Shown: one piece after another, positions 1-11,230 of the stretch
How positions within the stretch are numbered: the stretch's first letter is position 1
Layout: each line of letters opens with the position of its first letter
From: Castor canadensis
Lineage: Eukaryota > Chordata > Mammalia > Rodentia > Castoridae
Assembly: GCF_047511655.1 (NCBI RefSeq)
Contig: NC_133398.1
Coordinates: 39,313,638-39,377,637 of the forward strand
Length of the DNA: 64,000 nucleotides
Direction of reading: 5' to 3'
Program-made: the position numbers and the translations under genes
Notes under the pieces: model-generated
Databases searched by the model: none
What the model saw: the letters and a program-made list of their open reading frames with translations, nothing else
Told to the model about the DNA's origin: nothing

Positions 1-720
1 CATAAATGACTTTTGTTAAAAAAGAAGCCAGGCACCAGTGACTCATACCTGTAACCGAGCTACTGGGAGGCTGAGATCCAGGTCAGCCCAGACAAACAGT
101 TTGCAAGACCCTATCTCAACCAATAACTGGATACAGTAGTGCATGCCTGTCATCCTAAGCTACACAGGAGGCTGAAATCAGGAGGACTGTAGTTTCAGGC
201 CACCCCAGGCAAAAAAATTTGTGCCACCCCATCTCAAAAGAAAAAAGCTGGGTGTGGTGGTGCATACCTGTCATCTCAATAGCAGCAGGAAGCAAATCAT
301 AAAAGGATCAAGGTCCAGGCTGGCCTGGGCAAAAACCCAGACCCTATCTCCAAAATAAGCAGGGCAAAAAGGGACCAGAGGCATGCCTTAAGTGGTAGTG
401 TACCTGCCTAGCAAGAGCAAAGCTTTAAGTTGAAACCCTAGTACTGCCAAAGAGAAAACTGAGAAATACACTACAAGCCAGGTGCTGGTGGCTCATGCCT
501 GTAATCCTAGCTACTCAGTACGCAGAGATCAGGAGGATCACACTTTGAAGCCAACCACCCAAGCAAATAGTTCTTCAGACCCTTTCTCAAAATACCCAAC
601 ACAAAAAAGGGCTGGCAGAGTGACTCAATTGGCAGAGCACCTGCCTAACAAGTGTGAGGACCTGAATTCAAACTCCAAACCACAGTACTGCAAAAAAAAA
701 AAAAAAAAGAAAGAAAGAAA
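1..720 (+). repeat. Three composite SINEs in a row
   Basis: Copies at about 28-237, 247-465 and 477-715, all forward. Each begins with the 7SL-like head; the first two lack a clean ID body, while the third is complete and ends in an A/G-rich tail. The open frame across the third copy is a SINE artefact. Confidence 0.85.
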
Positions 721-924
721 GAAAAGGAGAAAAAAACAAAAAGCTTTATCAGGTAAACTTCTCCCTAGGAATACGAAGATGGATCACTGTCAGAAAAAAA
801 ATTATGTAATTAACCACATACACAGACTAAAGGAGAAAAATGAAATCTCTATCATTGTATAAAATGTTCTGAATAAAATTCAATACCCATTAACAATTTT
901 TTTTTAAGTTTTTAAAGTCACAAA

Positions 925-1265
925 CTAGGGGTTGGCATGTACAGTTCAGAGGCAGAAATAGTACTTAGCACTCATGAGATTTTGGGTTTTATCCCCAGCA
1001 CCAAAGAGAAAAAAGTCACAAACAAGGAATAAAATAAAAGAGAATTTTTCTTAACTTAGTGATGGTTATGTAGACCAAAAACCTAGCACCTATTAATACA
1101 ATGAGAAAACTTAGCTACTTTCCCTTTCAGGTTGTAAATAAGACTGACCACTGTCATAGTCAATACTTTTAAAACTATAGGAATTAATGGGCTGGGGACA
1201 TGGCTGAAGTGATAGGCTGGGGAATGCCTAAGACCCTAAATTCAATACCCAGTATTGTCAAAAAC
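925..1265 (+). repeat. Two solitary ID-like SINEs
   Basis: Degenerate tRNA-like bodies at about 925-1012 and 1188-1265, without 7SL-like heads. The first ends TTTTATCCCCAGCACCAAAG and the second AATTCAATACCCAGTATTG. Confidence 0.65.
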
Positions 1266-1745
1266 AAAAATCTATAAAGAAAACTAAAATTTAAGTAAGC
1301 AATACAGGGAACTCTTTTATGTCTATTCTATCCAAATTAATCTACAAAATCCCAGTAAGTATTGTGACTGTTTTTCTTATACTTCAAAAAATACAGTCTA
1401 AATTTTTTATGGAAGAAGAGATTTACCAAAACATTGGGAGGGGTGGGTGTAAATGAGTAAGAGGCAGGAAATAACATTGTCCCCCAAATAACAATATAAT
1501 TTGTTAGTGGCATAACAACATGATATTGAGACACCAGACCCATTTTGGAGTAGCCTGACAAATCATTTGGGAAAGAGACTATTTGGTTAAAATGGCACTG
1601 GGAAAACTAGTTCCCTGTAAGGAGATTAATACTGGATCCTAGTCAAACCTACATAAATGGTTTTAAGAAAGATTAAAGGTATAAAGTACAACAAAGTTAA
1701 AAAAAAAAAGTTCAATCAGAACTGTACAAAATAAAAAATTTTTAA

Positions 1746-1784
1746 GAGTCTCATGCTCTACCGACTGAGCTAGCCGGGCGCCGC
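1746..1784 (-). pseudogene. Retro-inserted 5' half of tRNA-Lys(CUU)
   Basis: Read on the minus strand, this 39-bp block is GCGGC followed by 34 nt (GCCCGGCTAGCTCAG... to ...GCATGAGACTC) that, from memory, are identical to positions 1-34 of mammalian tRNA-Lys with anticodon CUU. The match stops inside the anticodon loop. The flanking 14-mer TAAAAAATTTTTAA at 1732-1745 is repeated perfectly at 1785-1798, a target-site duplication; on the insert's strand it begins TTAAAA, the L1 endonuclease preference. There is no A tail. It is not a functional tRNA gene, since the 3' half is absent. Confidence 0.85.
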
Positions 1785-1814
1785 TAAAAAATTTTTAAAT
1801 GTTAATTACATCTT

Positions 1815-1900
1815 TTATTTCTTCAGTGCTAGGGCTCAAACCCAGGGCCTTATGCATGCTAGGCAAGCACTCTGCCACTGAGCTATACTCCCAACACCAA
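1815..1900 (-). repeat. ID-like SINE, antisense
   Basis: The plus strand reads GTGCTAGGGCTCAAACCCAG, then GGCAAGCACTCTGCCACTGA, then GCTATACTCC: the reverse of a tRNA-derived body with both A and B boxes. Confidence 0.85.
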
Positions 1901-2072
1901 TCATGTCAATTTTAAGGGTTTATTCTTGAAGGATATCTCAAATAAATGGGTTATATGAAGATATTTTATATACAAAGGACTCCTATAAATCAACAATAAT
2001 TGCATATAATTAGGATTGACAAGGAAATCCCATAATGATCATGCTGAAAGTGTGCTCAAACCAGTTATTTTT

Positions 2073-2220
2073 GTTGTTTTATTTTTATTTATTTATTTGC
2101 CAATGCCAACTATATTTCAAGACGTCATGGTGGGGTATTGGGAAAAATTTTCAATTAGCAATAACTGCACCTCAGATAAACCTCATTGGCTAAGATACTG
2201 CCACTGTGCAAAATTGAAAA
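2073..2220 (-). pseudogene. U4 snRNA retropseudogene, 3'-truncated
   Basis: On the minus strand from about 2213 down to 2099 the sequence follows U4 snRNA from its 5' end: TTTGCACAGTGGCAGTATC, then AGCCAATGAGGTTTATC, then GCTAATTGAAAATTTTTCCC, then an AATACCCC block and a TTGGCA block, with scattered transitions. It ends at about U4 nucleotide 120 and passes into an A-rich tail made of AAAT repeats. AGTTATTTTT at 2063-2072 and 2221-2230 is a perfect 10-bp target-site duplication. The 3' stem-loop is missing and the 5' end has about six extra bases, so it is a dead retrocopy, probably mobilised by L1. Confidence 0.85.
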
Positions 2221-2267
2221 AGTTATTTTTAGAGAAAAACACCATTTTAAAAAACTGAGATACTTAG

Positions 2268-2950
2268 CTAGGCATAATGTTAGATGCCTGTAACCCCAGT
2301 ACTCAGGAGGCTGAGGCAGAAGGACTGAGAGTTTGAGGACTGCCTGAGCTACAAAGCTAGATCCTATCTCAAATAAACAAAAAACCTTAACATACATTGT
2401 ACTTACTGGATTGGAAAAAACGAGAGAGCTGCATATTGCCAAGTATTAGCTGGAATGCAGAAGGGAAATATGTACTTTATGAGTAAAGTTGATAAAGCTA
2501 CTCTACAGAACAATTCTATACTGTTTAGTCATATTAAATACATATCACTTATAATCCAGCAATTCTGCTCTTGGGTCTATATTCCAAAGAAATTCTCATA
2601 AAGGTACACATGGGGCTGGGAATGTGGCTCAAGTGATAAAGAGTATTTGGCTAGCAAGTGTGAGGGCCCAATACCACTAAAAAAGCTAAAAGTAAATAAA
2701 CAAAGGTACAAACAGAAGCCATAGCTGAATGTTCACTGCAGCACTGATTCTTAAAATGAACATGGACAACCTGGGCAGTTACCACAGAGAATGATCAGTT
2801 GAATTGTGATGTAAGCATACTACATATAGGTATAAATTTAACAACATAGACACATCTTTAAAATAATACTTACTGGGAAAAAATAGAATGGAGTATGAAA
2901 ACAATACCTAAATTATATGAGCACAGATTAACAATACACATTTTGTAAGA
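2268..2950 (+). repeat. SINEs and an old L1 ORF2/3' fragment
   Basis: A B1-like SINE at 2268-2385 and an ID at 2612-2690 interrupt old L1 ORF2-derived sequence (about 2440-2610 and 2700-2950: ATAATCCAGCAATTCTGCTC, then TTCACTGCAGCACTGATTCT). Strongly diverged; orientation is sense. Confidence 0.6.
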
Positions 2951-2984
2951 ACAAGTAAAAACTGTTCACGTTAGAGTGATTGCT

Positions 2985-4012
2985 TATGGCCTAAGGGTGT
3001 AGCTCAAGTGATAGAACATCAACTTAGTAAACACAAGGCCCTGAGTTCAACCCCCAGTACTACTACTACTACTACTACTAATAATAATAATAATAAAGAA
3101 GAAAAACAAAAAAAGAATGAGGGTTGAAGGTGTGGCCAAGTGCAAAGCATAATTCAAATCCCAGTATTGAAAGAAAGAAAAAAAGGGAAGGGAGGGTAGG
3201 GAAAAGAAATGAACTGTAGTCAAAAAAGAAAGAAAGAATGACTGCCTACAGCATAAGGAAAGAAATTTAAGTGGGCTATAGGGATAAAACGAAGGAAGTA
3301 AAATAAAAGAAATGGCTTGCTTTTACAGATCAATAACAAAATAGGTCATAAACTAAGGATTATGATCAATTTAACTCTCTGTACTTGATACTGAAAAGAG
3401 TTTAAAGCCAGGCACCGATGGCTTACACCTGTAATCCTAGCTATTGAGGAAGAGGAGATCAGGAGGATTAAGGTTCGAAGCCAGCCTGGAGAAAAAGTTT
3501 GAGAGACCCTATTTCAAAAATATCCAACACAAGGGCCAGTAGAGTGGCTCAAGTGGCAGAGCATCTGCCTAGCAAGCGTGAGTCCCCAAGTTCAAACCCC
3601 AGTACTGCACCACCCAAAAAAAGCAAAAAAAGAATTTAAATGCTAGGCTGGATACTGGCAATTCATACGTGTAATTCTAGCTACTTGGGAGACTGAAATC
3701 AGGTAAATAGTTCTTCAAAACAACCAAAGCAAAATAGACTGGAGTTGTGGCTCAAGCAGGAGAGTGCCTACCTTGCAAGCGTGAAGTCCTGAGTTCAAAC
3801 CGCAGTCCCATTCCACCCCCCAAAAAAGAGAGAATTTAAATGTTTTTTGGCCATTGGGAGTGATTGTGCACACTCATAATCCCAGTAAATTTAAGACTAA
3901 AGCAGAAGGATCAACAGTTTGAGGACACCCTGGGCTAGACAGCAAGTTTGAGGTTACCCTGAGCTAAAGAGTGAGACCCCATCTCAAAACAAAACAAGTG
4001 CAAACAAAAATA
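2985..4012 (+). repeat. SINE cluster with ACT/AAT microsatellite
   Basis: ID-like copy 2987-3060 ends in (ACT)n(AAT)n at 3059-3094. Further copies lie at 3120-3195 (degenerate), 3405-3622 (complete composite), 3645-3830 (composite) and 3850-4010 (B1-like). Confidence 0.8.
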
Positions 4013-4639
4013 AAATGCTTATGAATTGGATAAATGAATCAATAGAAATTTTAAAATAGCAGGAGTACACAATGAAATTAAAACAGAAAAGGTAAGCCAA
4101 GTTAAGTTTACTTTGAAAGAAAGAATCTTTCTATATACTCAGAACAAGTACTGCTGGTAGGTCTTACACAAATACTTCTTGAAAAAATAATTTTTGAAAT
4201 GCTAGAAAACATTTCCTACATAAGCCACCTACTTAACGGTTTCTCTTACTCCCAAGATAGGTAGGCCTTCCATATTACCTCATTTTTCTTTGTAAAAATT
4301 AACCTTAAATATTCATCCACACATATTAAATTTGAAAAAAAGTGAAATTATAATCTTCAAAAGGAGAAAATAAAAATCAATGATAGAATAGTTAACACAT
4401 CTATCCTTCACTCCCACCCTCACAGAGGTAAGGCCTGGAAGTGAAAAGTAGCCCGCCTGTCTTAGAAAGCAAGAAGGTAGAGAAAGACTTTTTTCAACCC
4501 CAGTGTTCTCCTGGCCCCGTCTCCCAGAATTGGGCCAAAGAACCTGGCATCATCTAACCTCACCTGAAACTGCTGCCAATGCTTAGAATTCTCAGCCAGC
4601 CAGATTTGTCCCGGTTTATATTTATACTGAAGGAGAGAA

Positions 4640-4660
4640 CTGCCACCAGGTGGCAGCACA
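4640..4660 (+). promoter_or_regulatory. CTCF-like site in UBE2R2 intron 1
   Basis: CCACCAGGTGGCAG at 4643-4656 fits the CTCF core consensus (CCASYAGRKGGCRS) at every position. The block is also an odd palindrome, TGCCACC-A-GGTGGCA (4641-4655), so the minus strand gives a good partial match as well. It lies in a unique, repeat-free stretch of about 900 bp inside a repeat-dense intron. Binding is inferred from the motif only. Confidence 0.6.
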
Positions 4661-4904
4661 ACACATCCAAGACTGAGTCAGATTTCGATCAGAGCAGAGA
4701 TTCATGAAACTCCAGGCTAGAAATAACATTATCTCATATTTTGTTGCCTAAATTACCTTAACTCCACCTCTCTCATATAATATTCTAGAATATAACTATG
4801 TATTTACATCACATTTTAACACTTTTGTACTGTTATATTTATATACAAAAATAAAAATACTACTACTTATGCCAATGTAATATGCATGCAATATAACAAT
4901 ACGC

Positions 4905-5335
4905 AGCTAGGTATGGTGGTGTACACCTATCTATAATCCCAGCACTTGGGAATTTGAGGCAGGACAATCAGGAGTTCAAGACCAGCCTGTGCTAGAGAGG
5001 AATACCCTGTCTGTCTCAAAAAAACCTTACTTATCATTATTATCCACTTAATAAAATAGGCCATCTGAAATACCAGCTAATCAGAAGGCTGAGGCAGGAG
5101 TCATATGAGTTCAAGGCCAGCCTTGCACAACATAGCAAGACCCCATATCAATAAATTAATTTAAAAATAGGAAATCAGTTCTTAGAGATATAAACAAATA
5201 AATAGATAATTGAGCTGGGCATGGTAGCAGCATTTGGAAGATTGAGGCAAGAATATCAAAAGTTTGAGGCCAGCCTGGACTACATAGTGAGTTCCAGGCC
5301 AGCCTAGGCAAGAGACCCAGTATCAAAAAAATAAT
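4905..5335 (+). repeat. Three B1/7SL-like SINEs
   Basis: Copies at about 4908-5025, 5065-5160 and 5212-5330 show the 'aatcccagcacttggga' and 'gttcaagaccagcctg' hallmarks of 7SL-derived monomers and have no ID body. Confidence 0.75.
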
Positions 5336-5344
5336 AAAAAATTG

Positions 5345-6320
5345 AAAGTTGGGTAGGAATAGAATGTCTACATAGTTTCAAAGTACTTATTAGTTGCAAA
5401 GTAAAACAATAACTTTATAATAGAGAAGCCTGGCAGATATCTCTTAAAGTGACCAAAGTGAATATTACTAGTAATGAGAAATCAAAATTATGTGCTAACC
5501 TGAAAGAAATATAAGGAACACGAGGAAAAACCCATGCTGAAGGACGTTTTACAAAATTAGTGACCTATAATGGCCAAAACTATCCCTGTCATGAAAGTCT
5601 AGGACAAGACCAAAGAATGACAGGCTAAAAGAAACTTTGGCAACAGGACAAGTAAAAGCAATAAATGACTGAGTTGGATCCTTTTGCTACCAAGAACATT
5701 AAAATAACTGGCAAAACTGAATGGGATCTGAAGATTAAGTGGTTATTATGTCCCAATTTAACTTCCTGATTGTTGATAATAGTGATTATGTAGACACCCT
5801 TGTTTGCAGGATGCAACTCACCCTCAAATAGTTCAGGAAAAAAGGTTCTCTGAAGTTGTTTTTTCAGTTTTTAATTGTTTTTAAATATTTTACTAATTTT
5901 TTAAAACAGTAGCCCACTGAAGGATAAACTATTAGAAATGGTTTCAGGGGTCGGTGGGGGTGGGGGAGTAAAAAGAAATGAATACATACATACATACATA
6001 TCAACAAACAGGAAAAGGCCTAGAATGGCCAAAATAACCATGAACTGGGGCTGGGACATGGCTTGGAAGGAGAGAACTCTTAGCTTAAGCCCTTGGTTTC
6101 ATCTTCAGCACCACGGGGGAAAAAAAAGGAGTGTAGAACCATAAATTGAGATATATAATTAATTATTAACTCAATCCTAGAAACAATAACAAAAAAAAAA
6201 TCATTCTGAGCTAGGGATGTAGGGACATGGCTCAAGTGGTACAGCAATGGCCTTAGCAAGTGTGAGGTCCTGAGTTCAAACCTCAGTACCACTATAAACA
6301 AACAAACAAAGTGAAAGCTG
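5345..6320 (+). repeat. Old L1 3'-UTR-like sequence with ID SINEs
   Basis: About 5345-5850 resembles the 3' end of old L1M elements (TTAACTTCCTGATTGTTGAT, then GCAACTCACCCTCAAATAGT), recognised from memory and diverged. ID-like SINEs follow at 6045-6128 and 6210-6312, and an ATAC microsatellite lies at 5983-5999. Confidence 0.5.
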
Positions 6321-6959
6321 TTGTTACTGGATTATGGAGAGTGACAGAGGACTAATGTTCTATATTATAAATCTGGTACTATATTTGACTTTCTTATGAC
6401 TTATTAAAACAAAGCAAGCGTAAAATCAGTAACGCAAAGACAGTAAGCAATCTGGTATGGCAGGATTTGGAGAAGCAGGCAAAATTTTAAGAGCTAAGAT
6501 GAAGCCGTTAAGTTAAGAATCCAGATAGGCAAGTCAGTTAAGTCATCATCTATTAGGACACAGATGAAACCTGGTATTGCAAAGCACATCTAAATCAAAA
6601 ATTAGACTGATTATCAGGGTTACAGGTAGTATCATGGGATGAAGAATGTGATTGAGAAATGAAGCAACTAATGACACTTTTGGTCCTAGTCTCTGCAGCA
6701 ATTCTCCTTTCAGTTATTGCACTTTAAACACATCCACAGAACCAGTGCGCCACTAACTTCCAGAAGCAATTCTGACTTCATTTTTATATCCTTGATCCAG
6801 TTCTGAATGGTCTAATTATTAGACTCCAATCTCTTTCCTTAGAATAAATACCAGTATGTGCCCCAAACTAGTGGTATAGTTCAGTGAAAAGGTAAGAGTT
6901 TTGATTATTTATGTAACTGTCTGTTGAGTTAAGCAGTTTTCTCATCTGAACATTATATT

Positions 6960-7765
6960 CAGCCAAGAGTGGTGTCATGTGCCTGTAATTCTAACTATGG
7001 GGAGGCTGAGGCAGGAGGATCCCTTGATTGAGCCCAGGAGTTCAAGGCTAACCTTGGGCCACAGTGAGACTCATCCCTTTAAAAAAAAAAAAAAAACAAT
7101 TTGCTGCTGGGCGCCAGTGGCTCAAACCTGTAATCCTAGCTACTCAGGAGGTAAAGATCAGGACTATGCTTTGCTTGCCAACCCAAGCAAACAGTTCATG
7201 AGACCCTATCTTGAAAAAACCCATTACAAAAGAGGGCTGGTGGAGTGCCTCAAGGTCTATCCCGAGTTCACACCCCAGTACCGCAAAAAAATCAATTTGC
7301 CAGGTGCTGGTGGCTCATGCCTATAATCCTAGCTACTCAGGAGGCAGAGCTCAGAAGGATCTTGGTTTGAGGCAAACCCAGGCAAATAATTTTAAAGACC
7401 CTATCTCAAAAATACCCAACACATAGCCAGGCGCCAGAGGCTCATGCCTGTAATCCCAGCTACTCAGGAGGCAGAGATCAGGAGGACCAAGGTTCGAAGC
7501 CAGCCAAGGCAAACAGTTTGAGAGACCTTATTTCAAAAAAAAAACCCTTCACAAAAAAGGGTTGGTGGAGTGGCTCAAAGTGTAGGCCCTGCATTCAAGC
7601 CCCAATACTAACAAAACAAACAAACAACAACAAAAACCCAACAAGAAACAGAGCTGGTGGATTGGCTCAAGTGGTAGAGTGCCTGCCTAGCAAGCATGAG
7701 GCCCTGAGTTCAAATATCATACTGCTCCCCCACCCACCCAAAAAAAGAAAGAAGATTAAAATATT
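6960..7765 (+). repeat. Run of four to five forward SINEs
   Basis: A B1-like copy at 6962-7095 and composite copies at 7106-7290, 7298-7420 (head only), 7428-7615 and 7650-7760 (body only) lie end to end. All face the same way, and each new copy starts in or near the A-rich tail of the previous one. Confidence 0.85.
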
Positions 7766-7829
7766 TTTTCTACGTGTGAAGCTGGCTCTCCCAGTAGTCA
7801 TAGTTCAACCAAGAGAGGAAGTCTAGCAC

Positions 7830-8660
7830 ATGGCCTGACACTGTCTACCTTAACTGGCTCTAAGTAATACCCATAAGCTATCTGGTCTCAATATTTAGCA
7901 AATGGTTTGATCATTAATGGAATCGAGTGAAAAGTCGTATGATCATCTTGACAGATACTGAAAAGGAATTCAAAAGAATTCAGTAACTATTCTTGCATAT
8001 AAGTCTAACCCAAAACCCAATGCCCAGAAAAAACATCCTTTATTACAATAATCATTTAACATTATTCTGTATGTACCAGCCAATGTAATGACTAACCTGA
8101 AATCCTCATTACTTGGGAGGCTGAGATCAGGAGGATTTCATCTCAAACAGAAAAAAACCCTGTGCTGTCATCTCAATGACTGCAGGACTCACAAAAGTAG
8201 TATGGGGCTGGATTGTGGCGCAGGCAGTAGGATACCTGCCTAGCAAGCATAAGGCCCTGAGTTCAAACCCCAATTCCACCAAAAAGGAAAAAGGAAAAAA
8301 AAAAAAAAAAAGACTGGCCTGAGCTAAAAAAGCAAGAAAAACAAGACCCTACCTCCAAAATAATCAGAACAAAAAAGGCTGGAAGCATGGCTAGATCAGT
8401 CAAGCACCTGTCTAGTTAGCCCAAAGTCCTGAGTTCAAATCCAAGTACCACCAAAAAAAAGGGAAGAATTAAAACTACTATGATTTTCAGGAGGATTTTG
8501 GTTCAAAGCCAGCCAGGGCAAATAGTTCGTGAGACCCTATCTTGAAAACCCCTTCACAAAAATAGGGTTGGTGAAGTAGCTCAAGGTGAAGACCTCAGTA
8601 CGGGTGGGGGGGGGGGGCACGCGCGCAGCAGGACGACCTTACCATGATTTTCAAATTATA
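7830..8660 (+). repeat. L1 fragment followed by SINEs; last SINE has a GC-rich tail
   Basis: About 7940-8080 looks like L1 ORF2 (GACAGATACTGAAAAGGAAT). SINEs follow at 8085-8300, 8310-8460 and 8490-8604. The last, a 5'-truncated head plus body, does not end in A but in about 13 G (8605-8617) and a CpG-rich stretch to about 8640. ATGATTTTCA at 8480-8489 and 8644-8653 may be its target-site duplication. Confidence 0.65.
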
Positions 8661-10480
8661 TGCTTTACTTGGAAACCTAACAAGAGTCAATTGAAAAATT
8701 ATTTCAAGTGGTAACAGAATCTAGTTAGAGAACATTTAAGCACAATGAACTCAACAGTATTCTCATATATAGTATCAATTTAGAAAACATAGAAGAAAAT
8801 AACCTATTTAAAAATAGCAGCAATTTTCTATACACTAACAATGAGCAGACTGAGAAGAAAAACAATCTCATTCACAATAGTCTCAAAAAAAAAACTAGGA
8901 ACAAATTTAATGAAGGAAGTGAAAGACCTCTACAACAAAAACTACAATCATCAAAGAAAGAAAATCAAAGAAGACACTAGAAGATAAAAAGACCTCCTAT
9001 GCTCATGGATCAGCAGAATCAATACTGTGAAAATGGCTATACTACTGAAAGCAATCTATATGCCCAATACAGACCTGTGTAAAATTCCACTGACATTCTT
9101 CACAGAGATAGAAAAATCAATACTAAAGCTCTTATGAAAGCATAAAAAGACCTAGAATAGCCAAAGAAATTCTGAGTGAAAAGAGCATTACAAGAGTTAC
9201 CACAATATCTGACTTCAGACTATACTACAGAGCCACAGTAATAAAAAACATCATGGTACTGGCACAAAAACAGACACAAAGACCAATGGAACAGAAAAGA
9301 ACACCCAGACATGAATCCACTCAGCTACAGCCGTTGTATTTTTTGACAAAGGAGACCAAAACATAAATTAGAGAAAAGAGAGCCTCATCAACAAATGGTG
9401 TTGGGAAAATTGGATATCTACATGTAGAAGTGTGAAACTAGATCCCAGTCTCTCACAAAGTCAATCAAAGATCTTAATGTAAGACCTGAAACTTAGAAAC
9501 CACTAGGAGAAAGAATAGGGAAAACAATGGAACATAGAGACATAGGTAATAACTTCCTGAATAGAACTCCATTCACTCAAAAAATAACAGAAAAAATTGA
9601 CAAATGGGACTATCTCAAACCAGTAAGTTTCTGCAGCAGGCACTGGTGGCTCACGCCTATAATCCTAGTTACTTGGAAGGCAAAGACCAGAAGCATCTCA
9701 GTTCAAAGCGAGACCAGGTGAAGAGTTTGAGACCCCCTATCTGAAAAGTACCCAACACAAAAAGGGCTGGTGGAGTGGCTCAATTGGTAGAATGCCTGCC
9801 TCTCAAGTGTGAGGCCCAGAGTTCAAATGCCAGTACCATCCAAAAAAAAGTTTCTACACAGCAAAGCTAACAGTCACTAGATTGAACACACAACCTACAA
9901 ATTGGAAGAAAATCTTTGCCACCTATCTAACAAGAGATTAATAACCAGAATATAAAGAGGGCTCAAAAAATTAACAAATGGGCAAATGAACTATATAATT
10001 CTCCAAAGAAGTAGAAATGGCCAATAAATACACGAAGAAATGCTCAACATTCCTGACCAAATGCAATCAAAATGACAGTGAGAGTTTATCTATTCAAGTC
10101 AGAATGGACATCATAAAGAACATAAAGAACAACAAATGCTGGGAGTAGGGGAGGAACCCTCATACACTGTTGGTGGGAATGTAAATTAGTACAACTACTA
10201 TGGGAAGCAGTATGGAGGCTCCTCAAAACACTAAAAATTAAATTACCATACCATCCAAGAACACCACTCCCAGGCAGATATTCAAAGGAATGCAAGTCAG
10301 CATACAACAGAGACACTTGCACACCCATGTTTAGTGCATGTAGTGCACTAGTGTGGCTAGCAGAGCACTAGCCACATTACCCAAGCTATGGAAACAGCCC
10401 AGATGCCCTACAACTGATGAGCGGACTAAGAAAACACAGCATATATACACAATATAGTATTATTCAGCCATAAAGAATAA
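8655..10480 (+). mobile_element. L1 ORF2 3' portion, sense, interrupted by a SINE
   Basis: The sequence follows rodent L1 ORF2 (GACCTCTACAACAAAAACTA; TCAATACTGTGAAAATGGCT; GAACAGAAAAGAACACCCAG; TGTTGGTGGGAATGTAAATT). It carries stops and indels, so it is dead. A composite SINE occupies about 9634-9850 between AAACCAGTAAGTTTCT and AAAAGTTTCTACACAG. The L1 breaks at CATAAAGAATAA (10480) and resumes at 11231. Confidence 0.9.
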
Positions 10481-11230
10481 TCCCACAGCCTATAACCACA
10501 GCTATTCGAGAAACTGAGGCCAAAATAGCACTTTAGCTCAGAAGTTCCAGACCAGCCTGGGCAACACAGCAAAATCCCAACTCAAAAAAGTAACACAGGG
10601 CTGGCAGAGTGACTCAAGTGGTAGAGCAACTGCCTGCCAAGCAATTGTGAGGCCCTGAATTCAAACCCCAGTACCATCAAAAAAAGAAAACTAAAATATA
10701 ATTGTTTTAAAAAACTCAAAAACAGTTGTACGCTGGTGGCTCACACCTGTAATCCTAGCTACTCAGGAGGCAGAGATCAGGATCATAGTTCAAAGCCAAG
10801 AAGGGGCAAATAGTTCGAGAGACCTTATCTAGAAAACACCTATCACAAAACGGGCTGGCAGAGTGGCTCAAGGTAAAGGCACTGAATTCAGTACCTTAAA
10901 AAAAAAAAACAAACTTCAGAAATAAAACCAATCTCTTCTGCTCAACTCATTAGAACACAAATACTACTATTTTATGGAAGGAAATATACAATTCTAGAAT
11001 CATAAAGATCTTAAAACTGTAGTAATTTTTTTTTTTTTGGGCGATACTGGGGTTTGAACTCCGCTTCACTCTTGCAAGGCAGGTACTCTACTACTTGAGC
11101 CACTCTGCCAGCCCTATAATTTATTCTTGATAACACCAGTGACCCACATTTTGTAATGGCTATTCCAGGAACATACTATTTACTGATTCCATGGGTGTTC
11201 ATAAATATCATAAAAATACAAACAAATAAA
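10481..11230 (+). repeat. 750-bp insertion within the L1, with SINEs
   Basis: The nonamer AAAGAATAA ends the left L1 part (10472-10480) and begins the right part (11231-11239), so everything between looks like one insertion or a stack of insertions. It contains forward SINEs at about 10485-10690 and 10728-10905, an antisense ID at 11028-11115, and two stretches (10910-11025 and 11118-11220) that I do not recognise. It ends in an A-rich stretch (AAAAATACAAACAAATAAA). Confidence 0.6.

Noticed and set aside
7106..7615. Regularly spaced direct repeats resembling an array
   Set aside because: These are successive SINE copies, each with its own A-rich tail, in a mammalian intron; not CRISPR.
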